From Paraburkholderia lycopersici (GTDB taxonomy: Bacteria > Pseudomonadota > Gammaproteobacteria > Burkholderiales > Burkholderiaceae): a stretch of 64,000 nt of DNA. Shown here one piece after another: positions 8,194-16,700 of the stretch. The stretch's first letter is position 1; every line of letters starts with the position of its first letter. The translations under genes and the position numbers were made by a program. Location: positions 1 through 64,000 of the forward strand of contig NZ_FMYQ01000017.1 of NCBI RefSeq assembly GCF_900096975.1, given 5' to 3'. The notes under the pieces are model-generated. The model saw only the letters and a list, made by a program, of their open reading frames with translations. It did not search any database and was not told the DNA's origin.

Positions 8194-9471
8194 ATGGATG
8201 CTGCAACGAAGTCAACCAGGGCGGGAGGATCGCTGGTCCTGGCCAAGCGGCGGCTCGGCAACTGGATGCCGGCGAAGGAAGAGCTCGCAGTCAAGTTCCG
8301 CAAACGCATTGCACAGGCGGCGCGCGAGCGCGCCAAAAGAACCCCCATGGCCAACGTGGTGCGTGAACTCGCGGACCTCGTTCAAGGCGACACCGTACTG
8401 CGCATGAACCTCACGCGGGCAATCAACGAGGCACATGATGTCGGCTTCGAACTGGGCTACGGTTCCATTGACGAGTTAATGGCAATCATCGATTACCTTG
8501 TCACCTACGCGCCGCCATTCAATGCGTCGGTTCCAATCGCCACGCCATTGAATCTCGTGCTGGACTGGCCGATGTGCATGCCTTCCGGCTACGCCGTGTT
8601 TCGCGATCCGGCCTTCAACGCGCAGTTGCGTCGCGTGCTCAGTTGCTGGTGTGGATTTCTAGACGGCCCGCACTCGCGCGCTTACCTCACGGCTGACGAA
8701 CCGCATGGCTGGCTCAGTGAGACTGCTCGAGAAAAAATGGGCTTGGACCAGTTCGTCTGCGATGCATCGCAGCCTTACTGGGGATTCGAGTCATGGAACG
8801 CGTTCTTCACGCGCCGGTTGCGGGATGGGGCGCGGCCCGTCGACGCACCGAACGACGCTTCGGTGATCGTCAACGCGTGCGAGGCGTCGCCCTACGATGT
8901 GAGTGAGAATTGCCAGTTGCATGACCGATTCTGGATCAAGTCACAACCCTATTCGCTGCGCGAAATCCTCGCCGGCAGCGATATGACGACGGTGCGGCGC
9001 CTTATCGGCGGCAGCGTGTATCAAGGCTATCTGAGCGCGTTCAACTACCATCGCTGGCACGCGCCGGTGGCCGGGCGCGTTCGCGAGGCCTACAACATCG
9101 ACGGCACCTACTATTCGGAAATCGAGGCGGAAGGTACCGACGCGCGGGGGCTAAACGATTCTCAAGGCTATACGACCGCCGTTGCCGCCCGGGCCGTGAT
9201 CGTGATCGAGTGCGATAACGAGGCGCTCGGCGTGGTCGCCTGCGTGTTCGTGGGCATGGCCGAAGTGTCCTCCTGCCGGATCGTTGCACTGCCGGGACAG
9301 CGAGTGAAAAAGGGCGATGAAATCGGCTTCTTTCAATATGGCGGCAGCACGTACTGCCTCATTTTCCAGCCGGGCGTGATCCGCGCGTTCGAGCCCCAGC
9401 CGCCTTATCGCGACGACGTTCCGCCGCTCAAGGTCAATTCGCGCCTTGCCATCGCGAATGCCGCACAATGA
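8194..9471 (+). CDS. PsiD-like pyruvoyl-dependent decarboxylase (phosphatidylserine decarboxylase family)
   Basis: A 425-residue member of the phosphatidylserine-decarboxylase-related family that includes the fungal tryptophan decarboxylase PsiD. The N-terminal domain (about 20-190) has the family marker LDWPMCMPSGYAVF. The catalytic domain contains FFTRRLRDGARPV, ACEASPYDV and YHRWHAPVAGRV, with the conserved histidine. The self-cleavage motif is Gly-Gly-Ser-Thr at residues 383-386; the serine (385) would become the pyruvoyl group. The ATG at 8194 has a GGGAGGA site; an in-frame TTG at 8173 is less likely. There is no membrane anchor, unlike lipid-acting Psd. The substrate may be an amino acid such as tryptophan or a phospholipid; sequence alone does not decide. 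Confidence 0.86.
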   Translation: MDAATKSTRAGGSLVLAKRRLGNWMPAKEELAVKFRKRIAQAARERAKRTPMANVVRELADLVQGDTVLRMNLTRAINEAHDVGFELGYGSIDELMAIIDYLVTYAPPFNASVPIATPLNLVLDWPMCMPSGYAVFRDPAFNAQLRRVLSCWCGFLDGPHSRAYLTADEPHGWLSETAREKMGLDQFVCDASQPYWGFESWNAFFTRRLRDGARPVDAPNDASVIVNACEASPYDVSENCQLHDRFWIKSQPYSLREILAGSDMTTVRRLIGGSVYQGYLSAFNYHRWHAPVAGRVREAYNIDGTYYSEIEAEGTDARGLNDSQGYTTAVAARAVIVIECDNEALGVVACVFVGMAEVSSCRIVALPGQRVKKGDEIGFFQYGGSTYCLIFQPGVIRAFEPQPPYRDDVPPLKVNSRLAIANAAQ

Positions 9472-9730
9472 GGTATGCGAAGGGGCGGTCAGCAGGATGC
9501 ATGCGTTACTTTCCAGCTCGCTTGTGGACTGATGCGAGGGCGCAGGAACGGAACGCATCGATCACCCACGGGTGTACATAACTGCCTCGACACACAGCAG
9601 GCATATTTTTGAGCATCGCCGCGACGTCCCGATGCGCGCAACGCGCTCGGTGCCGTCCAAGGTCAGTGCGCTCCAGGAACACACGATGCGCTGCTGCGCA
9701 TCTACCCACACGACGAAAGGAGTCTGCACC

Positions 9731-10255
9731 ATGGCGAACAAGGACCCGAAAGCTCACGACGCGAGTACACCGAATCTGACTACCCCCACCGACCTTGGAG
9801 CGGAGGCTCGCAACGCAGTCTCGGCCGGGCTTACGAATCTTCTGGCCGATGTCTTTGCGCTATTCGTCAAGACCAAGAACTTTCACTGGCACGTAAGCGG
9901 GCCGCACTTCCGCGACTATCATCTGCTGCTCGACGACCAGGCCGCGCTGGTGTTCGCGATGGTCGATCCCGTCGCGGAGCGGGCGCGCAAGCTTGGTGGT
10001 ACAACGCTGCGTTCGGTCGGTCAGATTGCGTCGCTCAAGCGCCTTTCCGACAATGATGCTGCGTTTGTGGCACCGGAGGCGATGCTCGACGAACTGCGCC
10101 AGGACAATGAGTCGCTGGTCAAATTCATGCGCGAACTCCACCAGCTCTGCGACGAAAAGGAGGATGTGGCGACGGCGAGCCTGATCGAGAACTGGATCGA
10201 CCAGACCGAGGAGCGCGTCTGGTTCCTTTTCGAAACGACGCGCCATACTCGCTAG
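9731..10255 (+). CDS. dps: Dps-family ferritin-like DNA-protection protein
   Basis: A 174-residue four-helix ferritin-like protein. The Dps ferroxidase signature is clear: LFVKTKNFHWHVSGPHFRDYH followed by LLDDQAALVF, giving the His, Asp and Glu ligands at the dimer interface. The N-terminal tail (about 25 residues, MANKDPKAHDAS) contains lysines that could contact DNA. Dps dodecamers oxidise and store iron and protect DNA in stationary phase and oxidative stress. The start at 9731 follows AAAGGAG. It sits alone between the decarboxylase and PRC-barrel genes. Confidence 0.93.
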   Translation: MANKDPKAHDASTPNLTTPTDLGAEARNAVSAGLTNLLADVFALFVKTKNFHWHVSGPHFRDYHLLLDDQAALVFAMVDPVAERARKLGGTTLRSVGQIASLKRLSDNDAAFVAPEAMLDELRQDNESLVKFMRELHQLCDEKEDVATASLIENWIDQTEERVWFLFETTRHTR

Positions 10256-10588
10256 AAACCCAAGCCGTCGCCGCGGCGCAATGCCTGTCGGCAGGCACGC
10301 GCCGTTGGCGACGTTGCACTCGCCATGCGTCAATCGAACGAGGCATGCAGGTTTCAGAGTCGATCTGGCGAGCCGTTGGCGAAGCGACTCGAGATCATCC
10401 ACATGTCCAGCGTCCAGATCACGCGGGAGAATCCCTGCTTTGGCGCAAGTGACCTAACCGCCCCTTTCCCCCGTGCAGTGCGCAGAACATTCGCTACGGC
10501 GGCCTCCAGAAGTCGGCATCCCTAATTTATCGCGTGGCACACGGCATGCGCTAAAGAGTGCGCAACTCTTAACCGAAAGGAGCTCAAC
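10256..10588. other. non-coding interval
   Basis: I see no convincing gene in these 333 bases between dps and the PRC-barrel gene. A 66-codon open frame on the plus strand lacks a good ribosome site and has no protein-like features. GC-rich self-complementary stretches just after dps could form a hairpin, but there is no T-run. The promoter of the downstream gene must lie here. Confidence 0.5.
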
Positions 10589-11062
10589 ATGACTATCCTC
10601 AATCCCCAAACGGGAGGCACTGGCGCACAGATCGTTGGCGGGGGAGTCGGCGAAGGCCCAGGCCCCGAAATCATGGCCGCGGCCACGCTCGACGGCAACA
10701 AGGTGCTCTCCGCTGATGGCGAACATGTCGGCAAGATCTCCGACATCATGCTCGACGTGCGTAGCGGTCGAGTCGCGTACGCGGTTCTGGCCGAGGGCGG
10801 ATTCCTTGGTATGGGCAACACGCTTCATGCGATTCCGTGGAACGCATTGACGCTGGACACCACCGAGAAGTGCTTTCGCGTTGACATCCAGGCTCAACGA
10901 ATCAAGGACGATCCCGGATTCGATAAGGATCACTGGCCATCTATGGCGGATTCGACGTGGGGCACGCAATTGCACGATTACTACAACCGCCGCCCATACT
11001 GGTTGGCAACCGGCGAGCTTCCGGGACGTGATCCCGGTGTGAGTAACCCGGCGGACCTGTGA
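10589..11062 (+). CDS. PRC-barrel domain protein
   Basis: A 157-residue soluble protein. The PRC barrel spans about residues 35-105, with GEHVGKISDIMLDVRSGRVAY and FLGMGNTLHAIPW as signature segments. The C-terminus (HDYYNRRPYW) is typical of the proteobacterial stress-associated version. PRC barrels bind RNA or protein partners or act in photosynthetic complexes; in Burkholderiales these copies are uncharacterised. The start follows AAAGGAG, and an intrinsic terminator lies 85 bases after the stop, so it is probably monocistronic. Confidence 0.86.
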   Translation: MTILNPQTGGTGAQIVGGGVGEGPGPEIMAAATLDGNKVLSADGEHVGKISDIMLDVRSGRVAYAVLAEGGFLGMGNTLHAIPWNALTLDTTEKCFRVDIQAQRIKDDPGFDKDHWPSMADSTWGTQLHDYYNRRPYWLATGELPGRDPGVSNPADL

Positions 11063-11146
11063 GACCTGTCAGGTCTTGATGGCCTCAGAGCGCCGCCATG
11101 AAGATCGACACGCACCTCCTGTAAAACATTCTTCAGAGCGGCACGT

Positions 11147-11183
11147 CGGGCATCGGCCGTTAGCGGTCGATGCCCGCCTTTTT
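11147..11183 (+). terminator. intrinsic terminator after the PRC-barrel gene
   Basis: A perfect nine-base arm CGGGCATCG (11147-11155) pairs with CGATGCCCG (11168-11176), with an inner CCG/CGG stem around a four-base loop. CC and five T residues follow. Confidence 0.85.
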
Positions 11184-11308
11184 ATGTCTCGGCGGTCTTC
11201 GCGAATGGCGCGGCGCGGTCGTGCGGTACGCTTTCTGCTGTGCCATCCCGTGATGGCTGCGCCTGGTACATGTCCGGCGCCGGCCTTCGACTTGAGAGAG
11301 GAGGCGTC

Positions 11309-12262
11309 ATGGAAGAGATGGACCATCTACACCCGGATCTCACGCCGTTGCGCGGCGGAAATCAGTCGTATGGACGCGAGCGCGGCGCGGTTTCATGGGC
11401 TGCGATTCTGGCCGGCGCGGTCGCCATGGCGGCCTTTTCTCTCATTCTGCTCTCGCTCGGCACCGGGCTCGGACTTTCGTCTCTCTCGCCGTGGCCTGGA
11501 AGCGGTGTGCATGCGAAGACCTTTGGATTCGCAGCCATCGTCTGGATCTGCGTGACACAGCTGATGTCAGCAGCACTTGGGGGTTATCTGGCAGGGCGTT
11601 TGCGTCGTCGATGGCCCGACGTCAGTTGCGACGAGACTCATTTCCGGGACACGGCACACGGCTTTATCGCCTGGTCGCTCGCGACACTTCTCTCTGCTGT
11701 GGTCGTTGCATCTGCTGTTACTGGCGTTGCGCGCGAAGGGGCGAGAGCCATCGCCACAGGTGAGGTGGCGGAAGCGGGTGTGCCAACAGCAACGGGCTTG
11801 CACTCTCTCTCGCGCGGAGACGGTCTTGCTGCTTACCGGACGTGGCCGATAGGGTATCTGATTGACGGAATGCTGCGTCCGTCGGCTGCAGCCAGTCCGG
11901 CAGATGATCAGGATGCCGGAGCAGCGTTCGCGAGGGTCGATCAGAAGCAGGAAGTCGCACGAATCTTTCTCAACAGTCTTACTGGCGCGAGAACACTCGC
12001 GCCGGAAGACATCGACTACGTCGCCAGAGTCGTCGCCCAAAGGACCGGACTTGCGCCTGCCGACGCCCGCGCCAGGGTTTTGACCACATGGTCACGGCTG
12101 CAGGAGAAGGCAAGCCAGGCGAACAACGCGGCACGCGAGGCCGCGGACGAGGCGCGCAAGGCAACGGTACACGTCACGTTGTGGCTTTTTGTTTCATTGC
12201 TCATGGGCGCGTTCGCCGCAAGCGTCATGGCGACGATTGGCGGCCGTATGCGTGAACTCTGA
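11309..12262 (+). CDS. membrane protein of unknown function, three to four spans
   Basis: A 317-residue protein starting MEEMDHLHPDLTPLRGG behind a GAGAGGAGG site. Hydrophobic segments lie at about 24-48, 65-86, 105-130 and at the C-terminus (WLFVSLLMGAFAASVMATIGG). Between them is a polar domain of about 130 residues with a helical stretch (KASQANNAAREAADEARKA). The first span region (AAILAGAVAMAAFSLIL) resembles uncharacterised membrane proteins common in Burkholderiales. It is followed 44 bases later by the 24-residue peptide gene and probably cotranscribed with it. Confidence 0.78.
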   Translation: MEEMDHLHPDLTPLRGGNQSYGRERGAVSWAAILAGAVAMAAFSLILLSLGTGLGLSSLSPWPGSGVHAKTFGFAAIVWICVTQLMSAALGGYLAGRLRRRWPDVSCDETHFRDTAHGFIAWSLATLLSAVVVASAVTGVAREGARAIATGEVAEAGVPTATGLHSLSRGDGLAAYRTWPIGYLIDGMLRPSAAASPADDQDAGAAFARVDQKQEVARIFLNSLTGARTLAPEDIDYVARVVAQRTGLAPADARARVLTTWSRLQEKASQANNAAREAADEARKATVHVTLWLFVSLLMGAFAASVMATIGGRMREL

Positions 12263-12306
12263 CGCGGCCGCGGAGCTAACTTTACCGAACTGTCTGGGAG
12301 ACAACT

Positions 12307-12381
12307 ATGCGCTCGATTCTTCTCTACTTGTTGGGTGTACCCATTCCCATCATCATCCTGATCGCGCTACTCTGGCACTGA
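12307..12381 (+). CDS. 24-residue hydrophobic membrane peptide
   Basis: The frame ATG-12307 to TGA-12381 encodes MRSILLYLLGVPIPIIILIA followed by LLWH. The peptide is almost entirely one membrane helix with a central Pro-Ile-Pro kink. A GGGAG ribosome site lies about seven bases upstream. Its length, single helix and position behind another membrane-protein gene fit the short membrane peptides seen in many beta-proteobacterial genomes. It is too short for ordinary gene callers. Function is unknown; association with the preceding membrane protein is an inference. Confidence 0.7.
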   Translation: MRSILLYLLGVPIPIIILIALLWH

Positions 12382-12641
12382 GTCGCGAGGGTGCTGCAAT
12401 CTGTTAGAACGCGTACGTGTCGTATCTCGCCTTGTACGAAATGCGCGATTTGCCCGTCGATGCGCGAGTCCGTCATGTTTGAACACTCCCGCTAAAGAGG
12501 CATAAGCAGGTCTGCCCGATTGCGACATGCCCCGCCAGACTTTCTGACAGCGACCCAGGGATGCCGAATCAGGAAGGGCATGCGCGTAGCGAGGGGCTGT
12601 GCCGTCCGAAATCCGTGCCTTGCATAGGCAATGCCGCCGCG

Positions 12642-13628
12642 TTACTGGCTGGTCGAGGGAAATGCTCTTCTGAGCGTCTCGACAAGCCGCGAGGCTTCAT
12701 CAAGACGAGCCTTCTCAATTTCCATCTGGCTGGCGTCGCCAACACGCTCCGCCCATTTCTGCCGCTCACGCGCCAGGATGATGCGCTCGTTCACCGCGCG
12801 GATCGCTGTCCAGATGGCGTTCTCTTCGCTCCTTTCGTGGCCGTCTTCAAGAGAATGCGCGTTGAACGCGTGGCCGGTATGGCACCGGTAGCGAAGGGGA
12901 TGGTCGTCGAGGATGCGCCACAATGTGCCGCCGCATTCCGGGCAGGTGAGCGGCGAGCGCTCCCCGATCTGGTCGAGATCCTCTGGCTGCACGACGTCGC
13001 GCTGCGCGATGCGCGCCTCGAGTTCTAGGTTGTTCGTGGGCATGGGCGTTGGCCCCTTGCGTTGAGCGCCTGCTACCGCGGCAATGATGCGCGCCGCAAT
13101 TTCCTCGGCGCTCGCGATCATATCGGCGCCAGCGGCCGCGAGCGCTGAACGGGGCATCGAGGGCGCCTCGCAGTCGGCCGGATCCTGCACGATGGCGTAG
13201 CCACCGCGTGCACGCACGGTCGCGAGTCCTGCCGCGCCGTCGTCAAGATCGCCGCTGAGCACGACGGCCACGACGCGAGTGCCGTAGTCGAGCGCGGCGG
13301 ACCTGAACAGCGGGTCCGCGGCCGGCCGGGCAAAGTTTTCTGCGGCGCTGTCATCGAGGCGGAATCTGCCGTGCGACAGCCGCAGGTGACGATCCGGAGG
13401 CGCGATGTAAATTCTTCCATTCGCAACGGCTTCGCCGTCGTCGGGATGGCTCGCCGGAATCGGCCCCCATTCCGACATGAGGTGCGGCAGTATGCTGTCG
13501 TGCCTGCCCACGTGGAGAACGACACAAACCGCGGCTGGCAGGTCCGGCGGCAGTTTTCTGGCAAGCCTGCGCAGCACACCGAAGGCGCCGCGGGAACCGC
13601 CTATCACGACAATGTCCCGTTTGTCCAT
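12642..13628 (-). CDS. orphan CheB-type methylesterase with zinc-ribbon-like tail
   Basis: A 328-residue protein lacking a receiver domain. The CheB catalytic domain occupies about 5-190: nucleophile Ser in VIGGSRGAFGVL, His in VVLHVGRHD and Asp in LSGDLDDGAAGL. A C-terminal extension (about 215-328) carries Cys-Pro-Glu-Cys and Arg-Tyr-Arg-Cys-His-Thr-Gly-His, which look like metal ligands, followed by helices. Such receiver-free CheB proteins usually regulate a non-chemotaxis signalling partner; the adjacent CheB-CheR-kinase hybrid is the obvious candidate. The start at 13628 follows GGAGGGAGG. Confidence 0.86.
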   Translation of the reverse strand: MDKRDIVVIGGSRGAFGVLRRLARKLPPDLPAAVCVVLHVGRHDSILPHLMSEWGPIPASHPDDGEAVANGRIYIAPPDRHLRLSHGRFRLDDSAAENFARPAADPLFRSAALDYGTRVVAVVLSGDLDDGAAGLATVRARGGYAIVQDPADCEAPSMPRSALAAAGADMIASAEEIAARIIAAVAGAQRKGPTPMPTNNLELEARIAQRDVVQPEDLDQIGERSPLTCPECGGTLWRILDDHPLRYRCHTGHAFNAHSLEDGHERSEENAIWTAIRAVNERIILARERQKWAERVGDASQMEIEKARLDEASRLVETLRRAFPSTSQ

Positions 13629-13771
13629 GATTCCTCCCTCCTGCATGGGGGCGCAAGCGGCGCGCCCGTCAAACTGCGGAGTGAAGTACGGCGGTTGCCC
13701 GACCCCCGCGCTCGTCGTCGAGCTTGAGGGCCGGGCGTATGGCCGCCCGCGCAATCCCGCGTGGGGAGTGC

Positions 13772-16700
13772 CTACTTGCGCAGCGCGGGAAGGATGCGCT
13801 GCAGAGCCTGGATCAGCACCTGAAAATCAATCGGTCTGCTGATCTGCGCATCGAATCCCGCGTCAAGCACAGCACGCCTGTCTGCGTCGCGATCGCTTCC
13901 GGTTACGGCAACTGTCCGGATGCGCTGAAGCCCCGGATCGGACTTCAGGCCGGCTATGAACGCGCGCGCGTCGGAGCCAGAATCGTGAACCTCGCAGATC
14001 ACGATATCGACGGGCTGCGTTGACATGACCGTTTTCGCCTGGCCAATACCCACTGCCGTGGTGACCGATGCACCCTCCAGCTCCAGAAGCCTGGCTAACG
14101 ATGATGCGGTTTCCGGTTCTTCCAGGGCGATCATGGTACGTACGCCGGCAAGCGAGCCGGGGGAGGGGGGGGCGGGTTCCAGCTTGCCGAATTCACCCAT
14201 CGCCGGAAGCCACACCGATAGCGTGCTTCCCTGGCCGGGGCCGTCGGAATATGCATCGACGCGGCCGCCGTGCATTTCTGCCAGCTGCCTCACGAGTGCC
14301 AGTCCGATGCCAAGCCCGGCCTTGGACCGGCCACGAATGCCCTGACGGTACATATCAAAGACGTGCGGGAGCTCCGACGTCGCGATGCCTTCGCCAGTGT
14401 CAATGACATCGATACGGATCATCTTGTGTTCACGTGAGATGCGCAGTTCGATCGTGCCGCCGGGGCCAGTAAATTTGATCGCATTCGAGACGAGGTTCCA
14501 GAGAATCTGCTCGCAACGGGTTCGGTCCGCGTAAATCGTAGCAGACTGCGTCGCCCCGGTTACCGAGAGCTTGATACTTCGGGCGATCGTGTCCTGCTCA
14601 CAAACTTTAGCAATGTCGCGCACGACTGAGGCAATATCGAGTGCTCCCTGATCCAGCGCCAGTTTTCCGGTGCGCACGCGCGACAGGTCAAGCAGGTCGT
14701 CGATGATCTGCGCCTGGCCACGCACTGCACGGCGAATTGCATCCGCCGTATCGCGCACGGCTTCGATATCGCGCGTCTGGGGCAGACGGGCCAGCATCTC
14801 GGCCTTCATGCCGATCAGGTTCAGCGGATGTTTCAGCTCGTGTGAGAGCACCGCAATGAAATCATCCTTCATCTGGTTCGACTGCGTTTCCCGCTGCCTT
14901 TCCTCCTGCTCGTGCAGGAGCGCAACCTCTTTCGCATCATCGCGTTGCTTGCGCTCGGTGAGGTCGCGCACAATCTTGGCGAAGCCCGTGAACGATGCGT
15001 CCGCAATCGGCGTAACCACACCGCTGCACCAGACGCGGCGGTGATCCTTGGTTACGTGCCAGCGTTCGTCGTCGGCGCGTCCTTCGTTGCCGGCAGTTTC
15101 ACGCTCGCGCGCAGGAATCTGCGCCTGCCGGTCGTCCTGCTCATAGATCAGTGCGATGTCCTTGCCGGTGACCTCGCTTTCGGCGTATCCGAAAATACGT
15201 TCGGCGCCGGTATTCCAGCTGACAATGCGACCGGCGGTATCCTGAACGATGATGGCGTAATCATTGGTCGACTGCGCGACGAGCCGCAGGCGCTGCTCGC
15301 CGATGCGGGCCAGCTCTTCCGCCTCGTGGCGCGCCGTGATATCGATCAGCGTGAGCACGGCGCCATCGATGCGATCGTCGGCCGTACGATAGGGCAGCAG
15401 ACGCATCAGATACCACTGGCCTTCCTGGCTCTGCAGTTCGCGCTCGATCAGCTTCAGCGTCTCGAACGCTTCCTTGACGTCCTCGGCCAGCGTCGGATGC
15501 TTGAGCGAATGCGTAACATCGAACAATGAGCGTCCAATGTCGGAGTCGATCAGCTTGAATATCCGGGTCGCACTTGGGGTGAACCGCTTGACCTGAATCT
15601 TCCTGTCGACAAAGACCGTGGCGATCTCGGTCGATACGATAATGTTCTGCAGGTCATCGTTGGCCTTCGCGGTTTCCTCGACTCGCGAATGCAGCTCCGA
15701 ATTCAGCGTCGTCAGTTCCTCGTTGACTGACTGCAGTTCCTCCTTACTGCTCTCCAGTTCCTCTGTGGCGGAGCGAAGCTCCTCGTTGATGGCCTGCAGT
15801 TCCTCGTTCGAGGCCTTCAGTTCCTCAACGGAAGTTTCGTACTGCTCGATATTGGTGGCGAGTTGCTCGCGGCTATGCTGCAGTTCCTGCTCGAGCTGCA
15901 TCAGTACCGGGTCCTGCCCCTTATGCCCGGCTTCGCCTTCTTCCGACATGCGCTCCTGCACCTCATCGAACAGCACCAGGAAGAAGTCTGCGTTGACGCC
16001 CGGATCATGGAACGGGCGCACGGTCATGTTGATCCACGACGTGCGGCCGTCCCGCACGAGCTTGACACGCCGTGCTTCGACGCTTGCACCTGTCTGCAGT
16101 GCCCGGAAGAGCGTCGTGCGCAGGTCCAGCCGCAGCTCCGGTACAACGACGGCCATGATATTGGTCGATGGCTCGCCACCGGCGTGGTGCAGGAACTTCC
16201 CCGCGTTATCCGACAGATGCACGATCGTCGAGTCGCGGTCCACGATGACGCTCGGCGGCGCATACTCTTCCAGTACGCGCTGGTGTAGCGCCGAGAAGGA
16301 GAAATTGCGTCGCTCTGGTGGGAGCGGTGGATTCGCGCTTGCTGCGATCGACTGCACGTCCTCCGGAACTCCGCCCGTTTGTGCGAGCGAAGGGAAGGCG
16401 GACGCCTGCCTTGCGCCGTTGACGATTTTTCTTGCGCGGTAGATGCGGTACTGTTTGTCGACAACCGCGAACAGGTCGTCGGCGGCGTCGGCGGATTCAG
16501 CGGAGCCGAGGAACAGATAGCCGTCCGGACGCAGTGCAAAATGGAACAGCTCGAGAATCTGCCGCTGCACGCCGCGGTCAAGGTAGATCAGGACGTTCCG
16601 GCACGAGATCAGATCGAGATGCGAAAACGGCGGGTCCCTCAACAGGCTGTGCGACGCGAAGAGAATGCGCTCCCGCACGGGCTTGACGATCGTATAGCGC

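Noticed and set aside
15650..15900. A repeat array, suggested by recurring CAGTTCCTC words
   Set aside because: It is the coding sequence of EEL-type coiled-coil repeats inside the hybrid kinase, not a CRISPR or tandem-repeat element.
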